NCBI GenBank assembly: GCA_002344975.1
Contig: DDUV01000038.1
Location: 1 to 52,636, forward strand
From: Saprospiraceae bacterium UBA2329
GTDB lineage: Bacteria; Bacteroidota; Bacteroidia; Chitinophagales; Saprospiraceae
Direction of reading: 5' to 3'
DNA length: 52,636 bases
How positions within the stretch are numbered: position 1 is the first letter of the stretch; every line of letters begins with the position of its first letter. This document shows positions 43,081 through 52,565 of the stretch, in pieces. Below the pieces are notes generated by a model. It was not told where the DNA came from. It made no database searches and worked only from the letters and a program-made list of their open reading frames with translations. The translations under genes and the position numbers were made by a program.

Positions 43081-43971
43081 ATGAGCGCCCGACAAATATT
43101 CACGCCCGGCATCCGACACATGCTGGTGGCTGTTTTGAGCTTTTCCACCATGAATTTGCTGGTTAAACTAATGCCCGCCATACCGCCTATGGAATTGGTG
43201 TTTTTTCGTTGTTTGGTATCCCTGCTCATCTGTTTGTACCTGTTGCACAAGGCCGGCGTCCATTGGCTGGGCGAGAACCGGCTGATGCTGGCGCTGCGGG
43301 GCATCTGTGGCACCATGGCGCTGTTTTTGTTTTTCATTACCATCAAAAAAATACCCTTTGCCGGGGCCGTCACATTGGCCTACACCTCGCCGGTGTTCTC
43401 AGCCATGCTGGGCGTATTGTTTCTGAAAGAAAAGCTGAAGCCGGTTCAATGGGTTTACATTTCCATATCGCTGCTCGGCGTGGCGGTACTCAAGGGCTTC
43501 GATCCGCGCATACCGATGCTGTATTTTTTTCTGGGAATAGGATCGGCTATGTTCTCTGCGCTGGCGTACATGCTGGTGCGGCGGCTCAAAGGGCGGGAGC
43601 ATCCGGTGGTGGTGGTGCTGCATTTTCAGTTGGTGGGCACGCTGGCCGGAGCGGTCGGCACGGCGGTTCAGTTTCAGATGCCGCAGGGTTGGGACTGGAT
43701 CATGCTGCTGGGTATGGGTTTGCTCACACAATTGGGGCAATTGCAACTCACCAAAGCGCTGCAAATCGAGCAGTTGGGCATTGCCACCAGCCTCAATTTT
43801 CTGGGCGTTTTGTATGCGGTTTTTTTCGGGGTGTTGTTTTTTCAGGAACATCTCACACCCGGCAATATTTTAGGAATGATCCTCGTGGCGGCAGGCGTGG
43901 TTGCCAATGTAGTGACCGGCAAGCGGGCCGAGGTCATTGCTACCACCAATGTGGTGAAACCGTATAACTGA
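43081..43971 (+). CDS. EamA/DMT-family transporter
   Basis: 296 residues, ten hydrophobic helices in two EamA halves (SFSTMNLLVKLMPAIPPMELVFFR; LAYTSPVFSAMLGVLFLKEKLKPVQWVYISISLLGVAVL; ...; FLGVLYAVFFGVLFFQEHLTPGNILGMILVAAGVVANV). Exporter-type drug/metabolite superfamily protein; substrate not predictable. The open frame extends upstream to 42748 on antisense of the acyltransferase; the start at 43081 is fixed by the promoter. Confidence 0.92.
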   Translation: MSARQIFTPGIRHMLVAVLSFSTMNLLVKLMPAIPPMELVFFRCLVSLLICLYLLHKAGVHWLGENRLMLALRGICGTMALFLFFITIKKIPFAGAVTLAYTSPVFSAMLGVLFLKEKLKPVQWVYISISLLGVAVLKGFDPRIPMLYFFLGIGSAMFSALAYMLVRRLKGREHPVVVVLHFQLVGTLAGAVGTAVQFQMPQGWDWIMLLGMGLLTQLGQLQLTKALQIEQLGIATSLNFLGVLYAVFFGVLFFQEHLTPGNILGMILVAAGVVANVVTGKRAEVIATTNVVKPYN

Positions 43972-44042
43972 GCGCCGGAAACGCTTTGGGCGCAATACTT
44001 TCTCTCGCCGTCAGCAAAAAAAGCCCGTTCTTTGCGCCTGCA

Positions 44043-44999
44043 ATGAATACGCTCATCGGCACCGATATTTCTGCTGCCCGGCACTTTCTCGAAGCCGGGC
44101 ATCCCATCGGCATTCCTACCGAAACGGTGTATGGACTGGCGGCCAGCGCCCTTTCTCCGGCTGCCGTGGCGCGCATTTTTGAGGTCAAAAACCGCCCCAC
44201 CTTCGACCCGCTCATCGTGCATGTACCCGATGCCGCGGCTGCGCAAAACTACGCGCTGCATTGGCCCGAAACCGCCCGTCGTTTGGCCGACGCATTTTGG
44301 CCCGGCCCGCTCACCCTGCTGCTGGAAAAGCGCGACATAGTGCCCGATTTAGTCACCGCGGGGCTTCCTCGCGTAGGGCTGCGCGTACCTTCGCATCCGC
44401 TCGCGCTTCAACTGCTTCAAACGCTCAGCTTTCCATTGGCCGCGCCCAGCGCCAACCCATTCGGCTACATCAGTCCCACTACGGCGCAGCACGTTTTCGA
44501 TCAGTTGCAATCGCTCATTCCCTACATTCTCGACGGCGGCCCCTGCCGGGTGGGCGTTGAAAGCACCATCATCGGTTTTGAGGATGGAAAAACGGTGGTG
44601 TATCGTTTGGGAGGCCTTAGCATCGAGCAATTGGAACAGGTCGCCGGGCCGCTTACGCTGCAACTCCATCAGAGCAGCAACCCCGCCGCGCCGGGCATGC
44701 TCACCACGCATTATGCGCCGCGCAAACCGCTGTATCTGGGGCCGATAGATGAACTGAAAGAGCGCTTCCCGCAATTGCGCGCCGGACTGCTCACATTGTG
44801 TCCGTTGCCACAGAAATCCGCAGATATCCTTTGTATTTCTCTGTCATCAGAAGGCGATCTGAACGAGGCTGCGCAGCATCTTTTCGCAGCCATGCGCCTC
44901 CTCGATCAGTCGGATGTGGATGCCATTTTCGCCGAGCCGATGCCGGAAACGGGCCTCGGCAGGGCTATCAATGACAGGTTGAAACGGGCGGCGGTGTAG
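44043..44999 (+). CDS. tsaC: L-threonylcarbamoyladenylate synthase (Sua5/TsaC)
   Basis: 318 residues. YrdC/Sua5 core with IGIPTETVYGLAA, FEVKNRPTFDPLIVHV, FWPGPLTLLLEK, VGLRVPSHPLA and LAAPSANPFGYISPTT. The C-terminal ~110 residues (PGMLTTHYAPRKPLYLG...) are a Sua5-type extension, so this is the long Sua5 form rather than the short TsaC. It makes threonylcarbamoyl-AMP for tRNA t6A. ATG at 44043 chosen for the family start MNTLIGTDI. Confidence 0.93.
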   Translation: MNTLIGTDISAARHFLEAGHPIGIPTETVYGLAASALSPAAVARIFEVKNRPTFDPLIVHVPDAAAAQNYALHWPETARRLADAFWPGPLTLLLEKRDIVPDLVTAGLPRVGLRVPSHPLALQLLQTLSFPLAAPSANPFGYISPTTAQHVFDQLQSLIPYILDGGPCRVGVESTIIGFEDGKTVVYRLGGLSIEQLEQVAGPLTLQLHQSSNPAAPGMLTTHYAPRKPLYLGPIDELKERFPQLRAGLLTLCPLPQKSADILCISLSSEGDLNEAAQHLFAAMRLLDQSDVDAIFAEPMPETGLGRAINDRLKRAAV

Positions 45000-45065
45000 G
45001 ATGGATTGGGAACACCAACATTCGTGTACACGCCTTTGAACTCACAAACACAAAAATAAACCGAC

Positions 45066-45710
45066 ATGAAATGTCCGAATTGTCAAACAAGCATTCCCAT
45101 TCAAAACATCAACGTGCAGACCGACATTGGAAAATGCGATGCCTGTAGCAGTATTTTTAAAGTGTCCGACATTTTTACGGATGTAAATCCCCGATTCAAC
45201 ATCAACCATGCGCCTGCGGGAGCCTGGTTTCATCAAAATTTTAATCAGACGACCATCGGCGCTACCACGCGGTCTCCAATGGCGTTCTTTTTGGTGCCTT
45301 TTATGCTGGTGTGGTCGGGCGGATCACTGGGCGGCATATATGGCTCTCAGATTGTCTCCGGCGAATTTGATCTTTTCATGTCTTTGTTCGGCATACCTTT
45401 CTTCATTGGCTCTGTTGTTTTTTGGAGCATCACATTGATGGCGATCTGGGGAAAAGTGGAGCTTACCTTCAACAGGCAGGGAGGAACCATTTTTACCGGC
45501 GTAGGCAAAATCGGCATCACCAAACGCTTTCAGTGGAACGAGGTAGCCAGAATTGAAGAGAGTACAAGCCAATACAAATATCCGGGAGGGCATGGCGCTC
45601 AGATCGTTTTTGAGGGTAAAAACAGACATACCTTTGGGTCGGGACTGAACGAACAGAGGCGCTACTACCTGCTGCAAGCCCTGAAAACCATGCATGCGCA
45701 AGGACGGTAA
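45066..45710 (+). CDS. Membrane protein with N-terminal zinc ribbon
   Basis: 214 residues. MKCPNCQTSIPIQNINVQTDIGKCDACSS gives a CPxC...CxxC zinc ribbon. Two TM helices follow (PMAFFLVPFMLVWSGGSLGGIYG; GIPFFIGSVVFWSITLMAIWG), then a beta-rich PH-like tail (GTIFTGVGKIGITKRFQWNEVARIEESTSQYK). Similar architecture to the membrane protein at 33918-34421, with an added ribbon. Function unknown. Confidence 0.82.
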   Translation: MKCPNCQTSIPIQNINVQTDIGKCDACSSIFKVSDIFTDVNPRFNINHAPAGAWFHQNFNQTTIGATTRSPMAFFLVPFMLVWSGGSLGGIYGSQIVSGEFDLFMSLFGIPFFIGSVVFWSITLMAIWGKVELTFNRQGGTIFTGVGKIGITKRFQWNEVARIEESTSQYKYPGGHGAQIVFEGKNRHTFGSGLNEQRRYYLLQALKTMHAQGR

Positions 45711-45747
45711 GGATAAAAATTCCTCAAAATTCCTTTCTTTTGCAGCC

Positions 45748-46701
45748 ATGAACAACAGCTTTCTCACCGTCGTTTCGGTACTGCATACGCCAGGCGATAT
45801 GCGCGTGCTGCCCGAATTCATGCGCGGCCTGTGGCCTGTGTTGCAAGGGCATTTTGCTGATTTTGAGATCATTCTGGTCAATAACTGCACCGAACTCAGC
45901 CCCGATGAATACCTCCGCCCATTGGACCCGGAGTTGAAACAAAACATCTATGTGCTGCAATTGTCGGCCCGCGTGAACCGCAACCACGCCGTAGTAGCCG
46001 GCTTGGACCGGGCCAACGGCGACTATGTGGTCGTTTTTGAGCCTGGGTTTTATCACAAACCGGAACTGATCCTCGACTTGTTTGCCAAAACCCGCGAGCA
46101 TTTCGATATCGTATATCTGCGGGGTCGCAGCCGGCCTATCAGTCTGAAATTCAGGCCGTTTTACAAGGCGTTTTACTACATCCTGCGGCACTACTCGCAA
46201 CTCCGCGTGGACGAAGGCGCCTACGATACGCGCATCATCTCGCGGCGGGCGCTCAACTCGCTGCTGCGCCTCCGCGAAAACCTCCGCTACATGAAGGCCA
46301 TCTACTCCATTGTGGGCTACAACACCGCTGCTTTGGATACCGACCAAAAACCGGAATGGGACGAAGAAGACAGTTTCAACGAGCGTTTCGGCACCTCCTT
46401 GGTGGCCATCACTTCTTACACCACCTTCCTGCGCTCGTTGCTGCTGTGGATTTTTATGTTTTCGCTCACTTTTCTCATTGCCGTGATTGTCAATGCTTTG
46501 AAGGTGAAATTTACCGGCGTGGACCTGCTGGGCAATGTAGGCGAACCCTTCTCCGGCTGGACTTTTTTGGTGGTGCTCATCTCGGTGTTCTTCGCGGCTA
46601 CCTGCCTCAATTTGTACATCATGTCCATCTATCTGTCCAATATTTACAACGAAATCAAGCAAAGGCCGCTGTACATCATCGAGTCTATTAAAAGGTTTTA
46701 G
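45748..46701 (+). CDS. GT2-like membrane protein with degenerate catalytic motifs
   Basis: 317 residues from MNNSFLTVVSVLHTPGDMRVLPEF. Fold and C-terminal TM pair (TTFLRSLLLWIFMFSLTFLIAVIVNAL; FLVVLISVFFAATCLNLYIMSIYLSNIYNEIKQRPLYII) match DPM1/GtrB-like glycosyltransferases. Yet the usual VDDGS is VNNCTELSPDEY, and the DxD/DADLQ motif is FEPGFYHKPE. The metal-binding aspartates thus appear lost, so it may be a non-catalytic partner or use an altered mechanism. Starts 37 bases after the preceding gene. Confidence 0.8.
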   Translation: MNNSFLTVVSVLHTPGDMRVLPEFMRGLWPVLQGHFADFEIILVNNCTELSPDEYLRPLDPELKQNIYVLQLSARVNRNHAVVAGLDRANGDYVVVFEPGFYHKPELILDLFAKTREHFDIVYLRGRSRPISLKFRPFYKAFYYILRHYSQLRVDEGAYDTRIISRRALNSLLRLRENLRYMKAIYSIVGYNTAALDTDQKPEWDEEDSFNERFGTSLVAITSYTTFLRSLLLWIFMFSLTFLIAVIVNALKVKFTGVDLLGNVGEPFSGWTFLVVLISVFFAATCLNLYIMSIYLSNIYNEIKQRPLYIIESIKRF

Positions 46702-46714
46702 CGGTGGGCAGTAG

Positions 46715-46800
46715 GCGGTGCTAAGCGCGAAGATTCAGTAGGCGGTAGGCGGTGCTAAGCGCGAGGTGTCCCGGTAGGCGGTTTGCGGTGCTAAGCGCGA
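46715..46800. repeat. Three copies of GCGGTGCTAAGCGCGA in a spacer
   Basis: Copies at 46715-46730, 46749-46764 and 46785-46800, spaced 34 and 36 bases, embedded in related GTAGGCG/GTGGGCA heptamer-like text. No gene covers them. Confidence 0.85.
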
Positions 46801-46810
46801 GGGCAGCGCG

Positions 46811-46845
46811 GCTTGCAGCTTGCAGCCAGCAGCCAGCAGCCAGCA
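46811..46845. repeat. Heptanucleotide array (GCTTGCA)2(GCCAGCA)3
   Basis: Five consecutive 7-bp units (46811-46845), two then three identical. Located between the GT2-like gene and the BNR gene promoter; same unit length as the protease heptamer. Confidence 0.88.
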
Positions 46846-46879
46846 GCCATTGGGAAATGCTAAATAAACACGAAACAAT

Positions 46880-46887
46880 TATATTTG
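46880..46887 (+). promoter_or_regulatory. -7 promoter element (TATATTTG) of the BNR gene
   Basis: Perfect TAnnTTTG, 22 bases before the ATG at 46910. Confidence 0.65.
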
Positions 46888-46909
46888 CCCTTCAACACTC
46901 AACGACAAC

Positions 46910-49900
46910 ATGAAAAACCAACGCACGCTCTCCCTCCTGCTCTTCTTTTGCATCGCCGTTGCCACCTCCTTGCCGGCTCAGAAGAAAACCCAAACACCTG
47001 TAACGCCCACGCCTGCGCCAGCTGCTGCCGAATTCAACGCGGGCTTGTACAAGGGCCTCAAATGGCGCAACATCGGCCCCTTCCGCGGCGGTCGTTCGGT
47101 AGCCGTCAGCGGTGTGCCGGGCGATGAAAATACCTACTACGCAGGCTACACCGGCGGCGGACTCTGGAAAACCGACGATGCCGGCCTCACCTGGCGGCCC
47201 ATTGCCGACGGCGCGCTCCAAACCGGCTCCGTAGGCGATATTGCCGTAGCGCCCTCCGACCCCAATGTGGTGTATGTGGGCATGGGCGAGCACGCACCCC
47301 GCGGCGTGATGACTTCTTACGGCGACGGCATCTACAAAAGCACCGATGCGGGCCTGAGCTGGAAGCAAATCGGTTTGGAAAAAACGCGCCATATTTCCGA
47401 CGTGGTAGTACATCCCGGCAACCCCGACGTGCTGTGGGTGGCCGCTCAGGGCGCCCTGTATGGCCCCTCCGAAGATCGCGGCGTTTATAAAAGCACCGAC
47501 GGCGGCCAAAGCTGGAAAAAAGTACTGTATGTGGATGAAAATTCCGGCGCTTCCAGCCTGAGCGTGGACGCCAACAACCCGCGCATCCTCTACGCCGCCA
47601 CCTGGCAACACCGCCGCCTGCCCTGGAAAGTAGAAAGCGGCGGCGCGGGCTGCTCCATCTGGAAAAGCACCGACGGCGGCGATACCTGGGCCAAAATCAA
47701 TGAGGGATTGCCAAAAGAAATGGGCAAGATCGGCGTGTCGGTCTCGCCGGCCAATTCCAATCGTGTATATGCCATTGTGGAAGCCGAGAAGTCGAAAGCC
47801 GGCCTGTATCGCTCCGACAACGGCGGCAAGAGCTGGCAACTGATGTCCAACGACCAAAACATCACCTCGCGCTCCTGGTATTACATGGAGGTCTTCGCCG
47901 ACCCGCAAAACGCCGACATCGTGTATGTGCTCAACGCGCCGATGATGCGCTCCATAGACGGCGGCAAAACCTTCAGCAATATCTCCGTCGGGCATGGCGA
48001 CACCCACGACCTGTGGATCAATCCCAAAAACAACCAAAACATGATCCTCGGCGACGACGGCGGCGCAGAGATCAGCTTCAACGCCGGGCGCTCCTGGTCT
48101 TCGCTGAACAACCAGCCCACCGCCCAATTTTACCGTGTGAATGCAGATAAGCAGTTTCCGTACAAAATTTACACCGGCCAGCAAGACAACACCTCTGTCA
48201 TCATTGCTTCGCGCAACAACAGTTTCGGCATCACCGACAAAGACTGGACCACCGGCCCCGGCTGCGAGTGCGCCTGGGTTGCCTTTGATCCCGACAAGCC
48301 GGAAACACTCTATGGCGGCTGCTATCAGGGCTATATTGACGCCCTCGACACCCGCACCGGAGAGTCGAAAGACATCATGGCCTATCCTACGCTCAATCTG
48401 GCCATACAGCCCAAAGACATGAAGTACCGCTTCAACTGGAACGCGCCCATCGTCGCATCGCCGCACAACGCCAACGTGATTTACCATTGCGCCAACGTGG
48501 TGTTGCGCAGTGCCGACGGCGGTCTGCGCTGGGAAGTCATCAGCCCCGACCTCACCCGCAACGAGGCGGCCAAACAAGGCGACGGCGGCGGTCCGATTAC
48601 CAACGAAGGCGCGGGCGGCGAGAATTACAACACCATTTATTACTTCATTGAATCGCCCATCGAAGCGGGCGTACTCTACACCGGCAGCGATTGCGGCTTG
48701 GTGCATGTCAGCCGCGACAACGGCAAAAGCTGGCTCAATGTGACGCCCGCCGGACTGCCCGAATGCAGCATTCATTCCATCGAAGTATCGCCGCACGACA
48801 AGGGCACGGTGTATATTGCCGGAACGCGCTACAAGTTCAACGACTTTGCATCTTACACCTATAAATCAACCGATTACGGCAAAACCTGGACCCGTATTTC
48901 CGAGGGCATCCGCACCGATGATTTCCTCAAAGTCATTCGCGAAGACCCCAAAACGAAGGGATTGCTGTACGGCGGCGCCGAGCGCGGATTTTACGTTTCC
49001 TTCAACGGCGGTCAGCGCTGGAACCAACTCCAACTCAACCTGCCCGTTGTACCCGTCACCGACCTCATCGTGCGCGACAACGACCTCGTGGCCTCCACCG
49101 CCGGCCGCGCCCTCTGGATTTTGGACGACCTCTCGCCGCTACAACAATCGGCCGGTAAGCTCGAAGCCTTCAAAGTATTCCAACCCAAACCCACCGTGCG
49201 CTTCAGCAGCTTCTCGGCGCCCTGGCTGCCGGAGTTCATTCCCGGCATCGGCAAGAACCCCGACAACGGCGTCATTCTCAGCTACTTCCTGCCGGAAAAT
49301 GCCGACAGCAACGAGGTGAAATTAGAAATTTTGGATGCTGCGGGCAAAGTCATTCGCAGTTTCAGCAGCAAAAAAGACGAGGCGTTCAAACCCTACCCCG
49401 GCGGACCGCGCCCCAGTCCCACCCTGCCTGCCATGAAGGGCCTGCATCGTTTTGCCTGGGATTTCCGCACCGGCGGTCTGCCCGATATTCCCGGCGTGTA
49501 TGTGTATGCCGACTACACCGGCCATCGCGTGGCGCCCGGCAAGTACAGCGCCCGCATGTCGTACAAAGGCCAGACTTCTACGGCGGACTTTGAAATCGCA
49601 CCCGATCCGAGGCTGCAAACCGCGCCGCAAGACTGGGCCGAACAGCAGCAAACCATCGCGCGCGTAGAGGGGCACATCAGCGATATGCACGAGTGTGTCA
49701 ATGCTTTGCGCAAGGTGAAAAAGCAGGTGGAACACTTCAATGAATCGTTCAAAAATGCTGCGGGCGACAACGAAAAAGCCATGCTGGCCAACGGCGAGCA
49801 ATTGCTGAAAAAAATGGCTGAGTGGGAAGCCAACATCGTGGAAACCCGGCAGCGCAATTTCCAGGATGTCATCAACTGGCCCAGCAAACTCAACGCTGAG

Positions 49901-50098
49901 TTCTTTGATCTGCGCGGCAAATTGGACGTACACGATCCCCGTGTCACGCAGGGCGTCCGCGACCGCCTCCGCGATCTGGAAGCCGAATGGACGCGCCACA
50001 AAGCAACCTGGAAAAAGCTGATAGAGGAGGATGTGGCAGGGTACAACCGCTTGTTCCGGGAGAGGAATTTGCCGGCGCTTTTTGCACCTCAGAGGTAA
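46910..50098 (+). CDS. Exported BNR/VPS10-like beta-propeller protein
   Basis: 1062 residues. Signal peptide (MKNQRTLSLLLFFCIAVATSLPAQ). Many BNR/Asp-box-like blades: GGGLWKTDDAGLTWRPI, GDGIYKSTDAGLSWKQIG, RGVYKSTDGGQSWKKV, SIWKSTDGGDTWAKI, LYRSDNGGKSWQLM, VHVSRDNGKSWLNV, YKSTDYGKTWTRI. Two propellers, then a Pro-rich FnIII-like stretch (~800-880) and a helical C-terminal bundle (~905-1062). Such proteins are often labelled 'glycosyl hydrolase' but no catalytic site is visible; a sortilin-type binding role fits equally. Four bases separate its stop from murF-alr, so the two share a transcript. Confidence 0.88.
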   Translation: MKNQRTLSLLLFFCIAVATSLPAQKKTQTPVTPTPAPAAAEFNAGLYKGLKWRNIGPFRGGRSVAVSGVPGDENTYYAGYTGGGLWKTDDAGLTWRPIADGALQTGSVGDIAVAPSDPNVVYVGMGEHAPRGVMTSYGDGIYKSTDAGLSWKQIGLEKTRHISDVVVHPGNPDVLWVAAQGALYGPSEDRGVYKSTDGGQSWKKVLYVDENSGASSLSVDANNPRILYAATWQHRRLPWKVESGGAGCSIWKSTDGGDTWAKINEGLPKEMGKIGVSVSPANSNRVYAIVEAEKSKAGLYRSDNGGKSWQLMSNDQNITSRSWYYMEVFADPQNADIVYVLNAPMMRSIDGGKTFSNISVGHGDTHDLWINPKNNQNMILGDDGGAEISFNAGRSWSSLNNQPTAQFYRVNADKQFPYKIYTGQQDNTSVIIASRNNSFGITDKDWTTGPGCECAWVAFDPDKPETLYGGCYQGYIDALDTRTGESKDIMAYPTLNLAIQPKDMKYRFNWNAPIVASPHNANVIYHCANVVLRSADGGLRWEVISPDLTRNEAAKQGDGGGPITNEGAGGENYNTIYYFIESPIEAGVLYTGSDCGLVHVSRDNGKSWLNVTPAGLPECSIHSIEVSPHDKGTVYIAGTRYKFNDFASYTYKSTDYGKTWTRISEGIRTDDFLKVIREDPKTKGLLYGGAERGFYVSFNGGQRWNQLQLNLPVVPVTDLIVRDNDLVASTAGRALWILDDLSPLQQSAGKLEAFKVFQPKPTVRFSSFSAPWLPEFIPGIGKNPDNGVILSYFLPENADSNEVKLEILDAAGKVIRSFSSKKDEAFKPYPGGPRPSPTLPAMKGLHRFAWDFRTGGLPDIPGVYVYADYTGHRVAPGKYSARMSYKGQTSTADFEIAPDPRLQTAPQDWAEQQQTIARVEGHISDMHECVNALRKVKKQVEHFNESFKNAAGDNEKAMLANGEQLLKKMAEWEANIVETRQRNFQDVINWPSKLNAEFFDLRGKLDVHDPRVTQGVRDRLRDLEAEWTRHKATWKKLIEEDVAGYNRLFRERNLPALFAPQR

Positions 50099-50102
50099 AA
50101 AC

Positions 50103-52565
50103 ATGCGCTTCTCTCTCTTCCAACTCGCCGATGCCATGCAGGGCCGCGTCATAGGGCAGGCGCCTGCCGGAGCCGTGGTAGAACACCTCATCACCGACAG
50201 CCGCCACATAGCCTTTGCGCCCACGGCACTGTTCTTTGCTCTGCGCGGACCGGGTCGCGACGGACACGCTTTCATCGCCGATGCGTACCGGCAAGGGCTG
50301 CGCTACTTTGTCGTGGCGCGTTTGCCGGAAGTGGGAAGTCTGCCCGAAGCCTGCTTCATTCAGGTGGCCGACACGCTGCAAGCCCTGCAAATGCTGGCCG
50401 CCTGGCGACGGTCTTTGGCAGCTATACCTGTGATCGGCATTACCGGCAGCAACGGCAAAACCATTGTCAAAGAGTGGCTTTTTCAATTGCTGCACCCCGA
50501 CCGGCATGTCCTGCGCAGTCCGCGCAGCTACAATTCCCAAACCGGCGTGCCGCTCTCGGTGTGGCAACTGAAACCCGAACACGAGCTGGCCCTGCTCGAA
50601 GCAGGCATTTCCCGCATGGGCGAAATGGCTAAGCTGGCGCCCATCATCCAACCCACGTTGGGCTTGTTCACCACCCTCGGCGATGCGCACAGCGAAGGCT
50701 TCCCCGATGCGGAAACCAAGCTCAGGGAAAAGCTGATGCTCTTTCAGTCGGCGCAGCTCATTTTTTACAACGCCGACGATGCCCGTGTGGACGCCGCCAT
50801 ACGAGCGCTCGGCAAGCCCTTATTTTGCTGGGGAAGCGCCGCCCATGCCGACCTGCAACTCCTTCGAGCAAGCAGCTCCGACGACCGCCGCAGCACCCGC
50901 ATCGAGGTCCGCTTCGAGGGGCGCGAACGGAGCATTGACATCCCTTTCAGCGATCAGGCCTCCATCCACAACGCCATGCTGTGCTGGTGCGTACTGCTCC
51001 ATCTCGGCTTGCCGGACGAACTCATCCGCGAACGCATGAGCCGCCTCGAACCGGTGGAAATGCGCCTCGAAATGCGCGAGGCCGTCAACGCCTGCACGCT
51101 CATCAACGACAGCTACAATTCCGACCTCAACGCCCTCTCCATCGCCCTCGATTTCATGGCAAGACAGGCTTCGGGCCGCCGCCGCACGCTCGTTTTATCA
51201 GACATTCTGGAAAGCAGCCGCGCCCCCGAAACGCTCTACGCGCAGGTGGCCGATCTGATTTGTGAAAAAGGTGTGGAGCGCCTCATCGGCATCGGCGGGC
51301 AGGTGCAGCGCTTGCAAGGCAAACTCCCCGACGGCATTGCCACCGTTTTTTACAACGATGCCGACGCGTTTTTGCAGCAGCACGACATGGAGACTTTCAG
51401 TCGGGAAATCATCCTGCTGAAAGGTGCGCGCCGCTTTGGTTTTGAACGCATTGCAGACAGGTTGGCCCTGAAAGTACACCAAACCGTCCTCGAAATCCAC
51501 CTCGCCGCGCTCACCCACAATCTCCGCCGGTTTCAGCAACTCCTGGCGCCCGGCGTCCGCACCATCGCCATGGTGAAAGCGGCGGCCTACGGCAGCGGCA
51601 GCGTGGAAGTGGCCCAACTGCTGGAACTTCAGCGCGTGGACTACCTCGCCGTAGCTTATGCCGACGAAGGGGTGGAATTGCGCCGGGGCGGCATCGGACT
51701 GCCCATTTTGGTACTCAATCCCGAAGAGGCCGTTTTTGACATGATGCTCCGCTACCGCCTCGAACCGGAGTTGTACAGCCTGCGCCTGCTCCTCAGTTTT
51801 GCGCGCTTTTGCGCCAATCGGCAAGAGCCGGTACCCGTTCATCTCAAGGTAGAAACCGGCATGAATCGTCTGGGCTTTGAGGAAGACAGTCTCGACGAGG
51901 CTGTGGCCGAATTGCAGGCCAATCCACAGCTCCGCGTGGTGTCGGTGTTCTCGCACCTGGCAGCCTCCGAAAACCCCGAATTGGATGCCTTCACCCACGA
52001 GCAGGCCCGCCGCTTCGAAAGCGCCTGGCAGCGCATCAGCGCGGGTTTGGGCTACCGTCCGCTGCGACACATACTCAACACCAACGGCATTGCCCGCTTT
52101 CCGCAATACCAGATGGACATGGTGCGGCTCGGCATCGGCTTGTACGGCATTCCCACCGAAAGCCTTGATTTACAGCCTGTACTTTGCCTCAAGGCCGCCA
52201 TTTCCCAGATCAGAACCCTACGAGAGGGCGATACGGTGGGCTATGGTCGCAAGGGCGCTGGGCAGGCGGGTATGCGCATTGCCACCATCAGCATAGGCTA
52301 CGCAGACGGCTTGTTGCGCGCTGCCGGCAACGGGCGTTTTTCGGTGCTCATCCGGGGCAGGCGGGCGCCTACGGTGGGCAACATTTGTATGGATATGTGC
52401 ATGGCCGACATCAGCCAAATACCCGATGCCGGAGAGGGTGATCCTGTGGTGGTGTTTGGACCGGGTCTGCCGTTGGAAGAACTCGCCGCCGCCCTCGGCA
52501 CCATTCCCTACGAGGTGCTCACGGGCATTTCGCCGCGCGTGAAGCGGGTGTATGTGCAGGAGTGA
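50103..52565 (+). CDS. murF-alr: Bifunctional MurF - alanine racemase
   Basis: 820 residues. Residues 1-~455 are MurF (UDP-MurNAc-tripeptide:D-Ala-D-Ala ligase) with GITGSNGKTIVKEW, YNSQTGVPLSVW, NDSYNSDLNALSIAL and LLKGARRFGFE. Residues ~458-820 are alanine racemase: MVKAAAYGSGSVEVAQ with the PLP lysine, KVETGMNRLGF, VGYGRKG, SIGYADGLLRAAGN with the catalytic Tyr, GNICMDMCMADI. The fusion joins D-Ala supply with its final use and is a known Bacteroidota architecture. ATG at 50103 (MRFSLFQLADAMQG) is four bases past the preceding stop. Confidence 0.95.
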   Translation: MRFSLFQLADAMQGRVIGQAPAGAVVEHLITDSRHIAFAPTALFFALRGPGRDGHAFIADAYRQGLRYFVVARLPEVGSLPEACFIQVADTLQALQMLAAWRRSLAAIPVIGITGSNGKTIVKEWLFQLLHPDRHVLRSPRSYNSQTGVPLSVWQLKPEHELALLEAGISRMGEMAKLAPIIQPTLGLFTTLGDAHSEGFPDAETKLREKLMLFQSAQLIFYNADDARVDAAIRALGKPLFCWGSAAHADLQLLRASSSDDRRSTRIEVRFEGRERSIDIPFSDQASIHNAMLCWCVLLHLGLPDELIRERMSRLEPVEMRLEMREAVNACTLINDSYNSDLNALSIALDFMARQASGRRRTLVLSDILESSRAPETLYAQVADLICEKGVERLIGIGGQVQRLQGKLPDGIATVFYNDADAFLQQHDMETFSREIILLKGARRFGFERIADRLALKVHQTVLEIHLAALTHNLRRFQQLLAPGVRTIAMVKAAAYGSGSVEVAQLLELQRVDYLAVAYADEGVELRRGGIGLPILVLNPEEAVFDMMLRYRLEPELYSLRLLLSFARFCANRQEPVPVHLKVETGMNRLGFEEDSLDEAVAELQANPQLRVVSVFSHLAASENPELDAFTHEQARRFESAWQRISAGLGYRPLRHILNTNGIARFPQYQMDMVRLGIGLYGIPTESLDLQPVLCLKAAISQIRTLREGDTVGYGRKGAGQAGMRIATISIGYADGLLRAAGNGRFSVLIRGRRAPTVGNICMDMCMADISQIPDAGEGDPVVVFGPGLPLEELAAALGTIPYEVLTGISPRVKRVYVQE

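Noticed and set aside
46892..48796. 634-codon leftward open frame
   Set aside because: It is entirely antisense to the BNR propeller gene and has the composition of a shadow of GC-rich codons; no motif or start signal.
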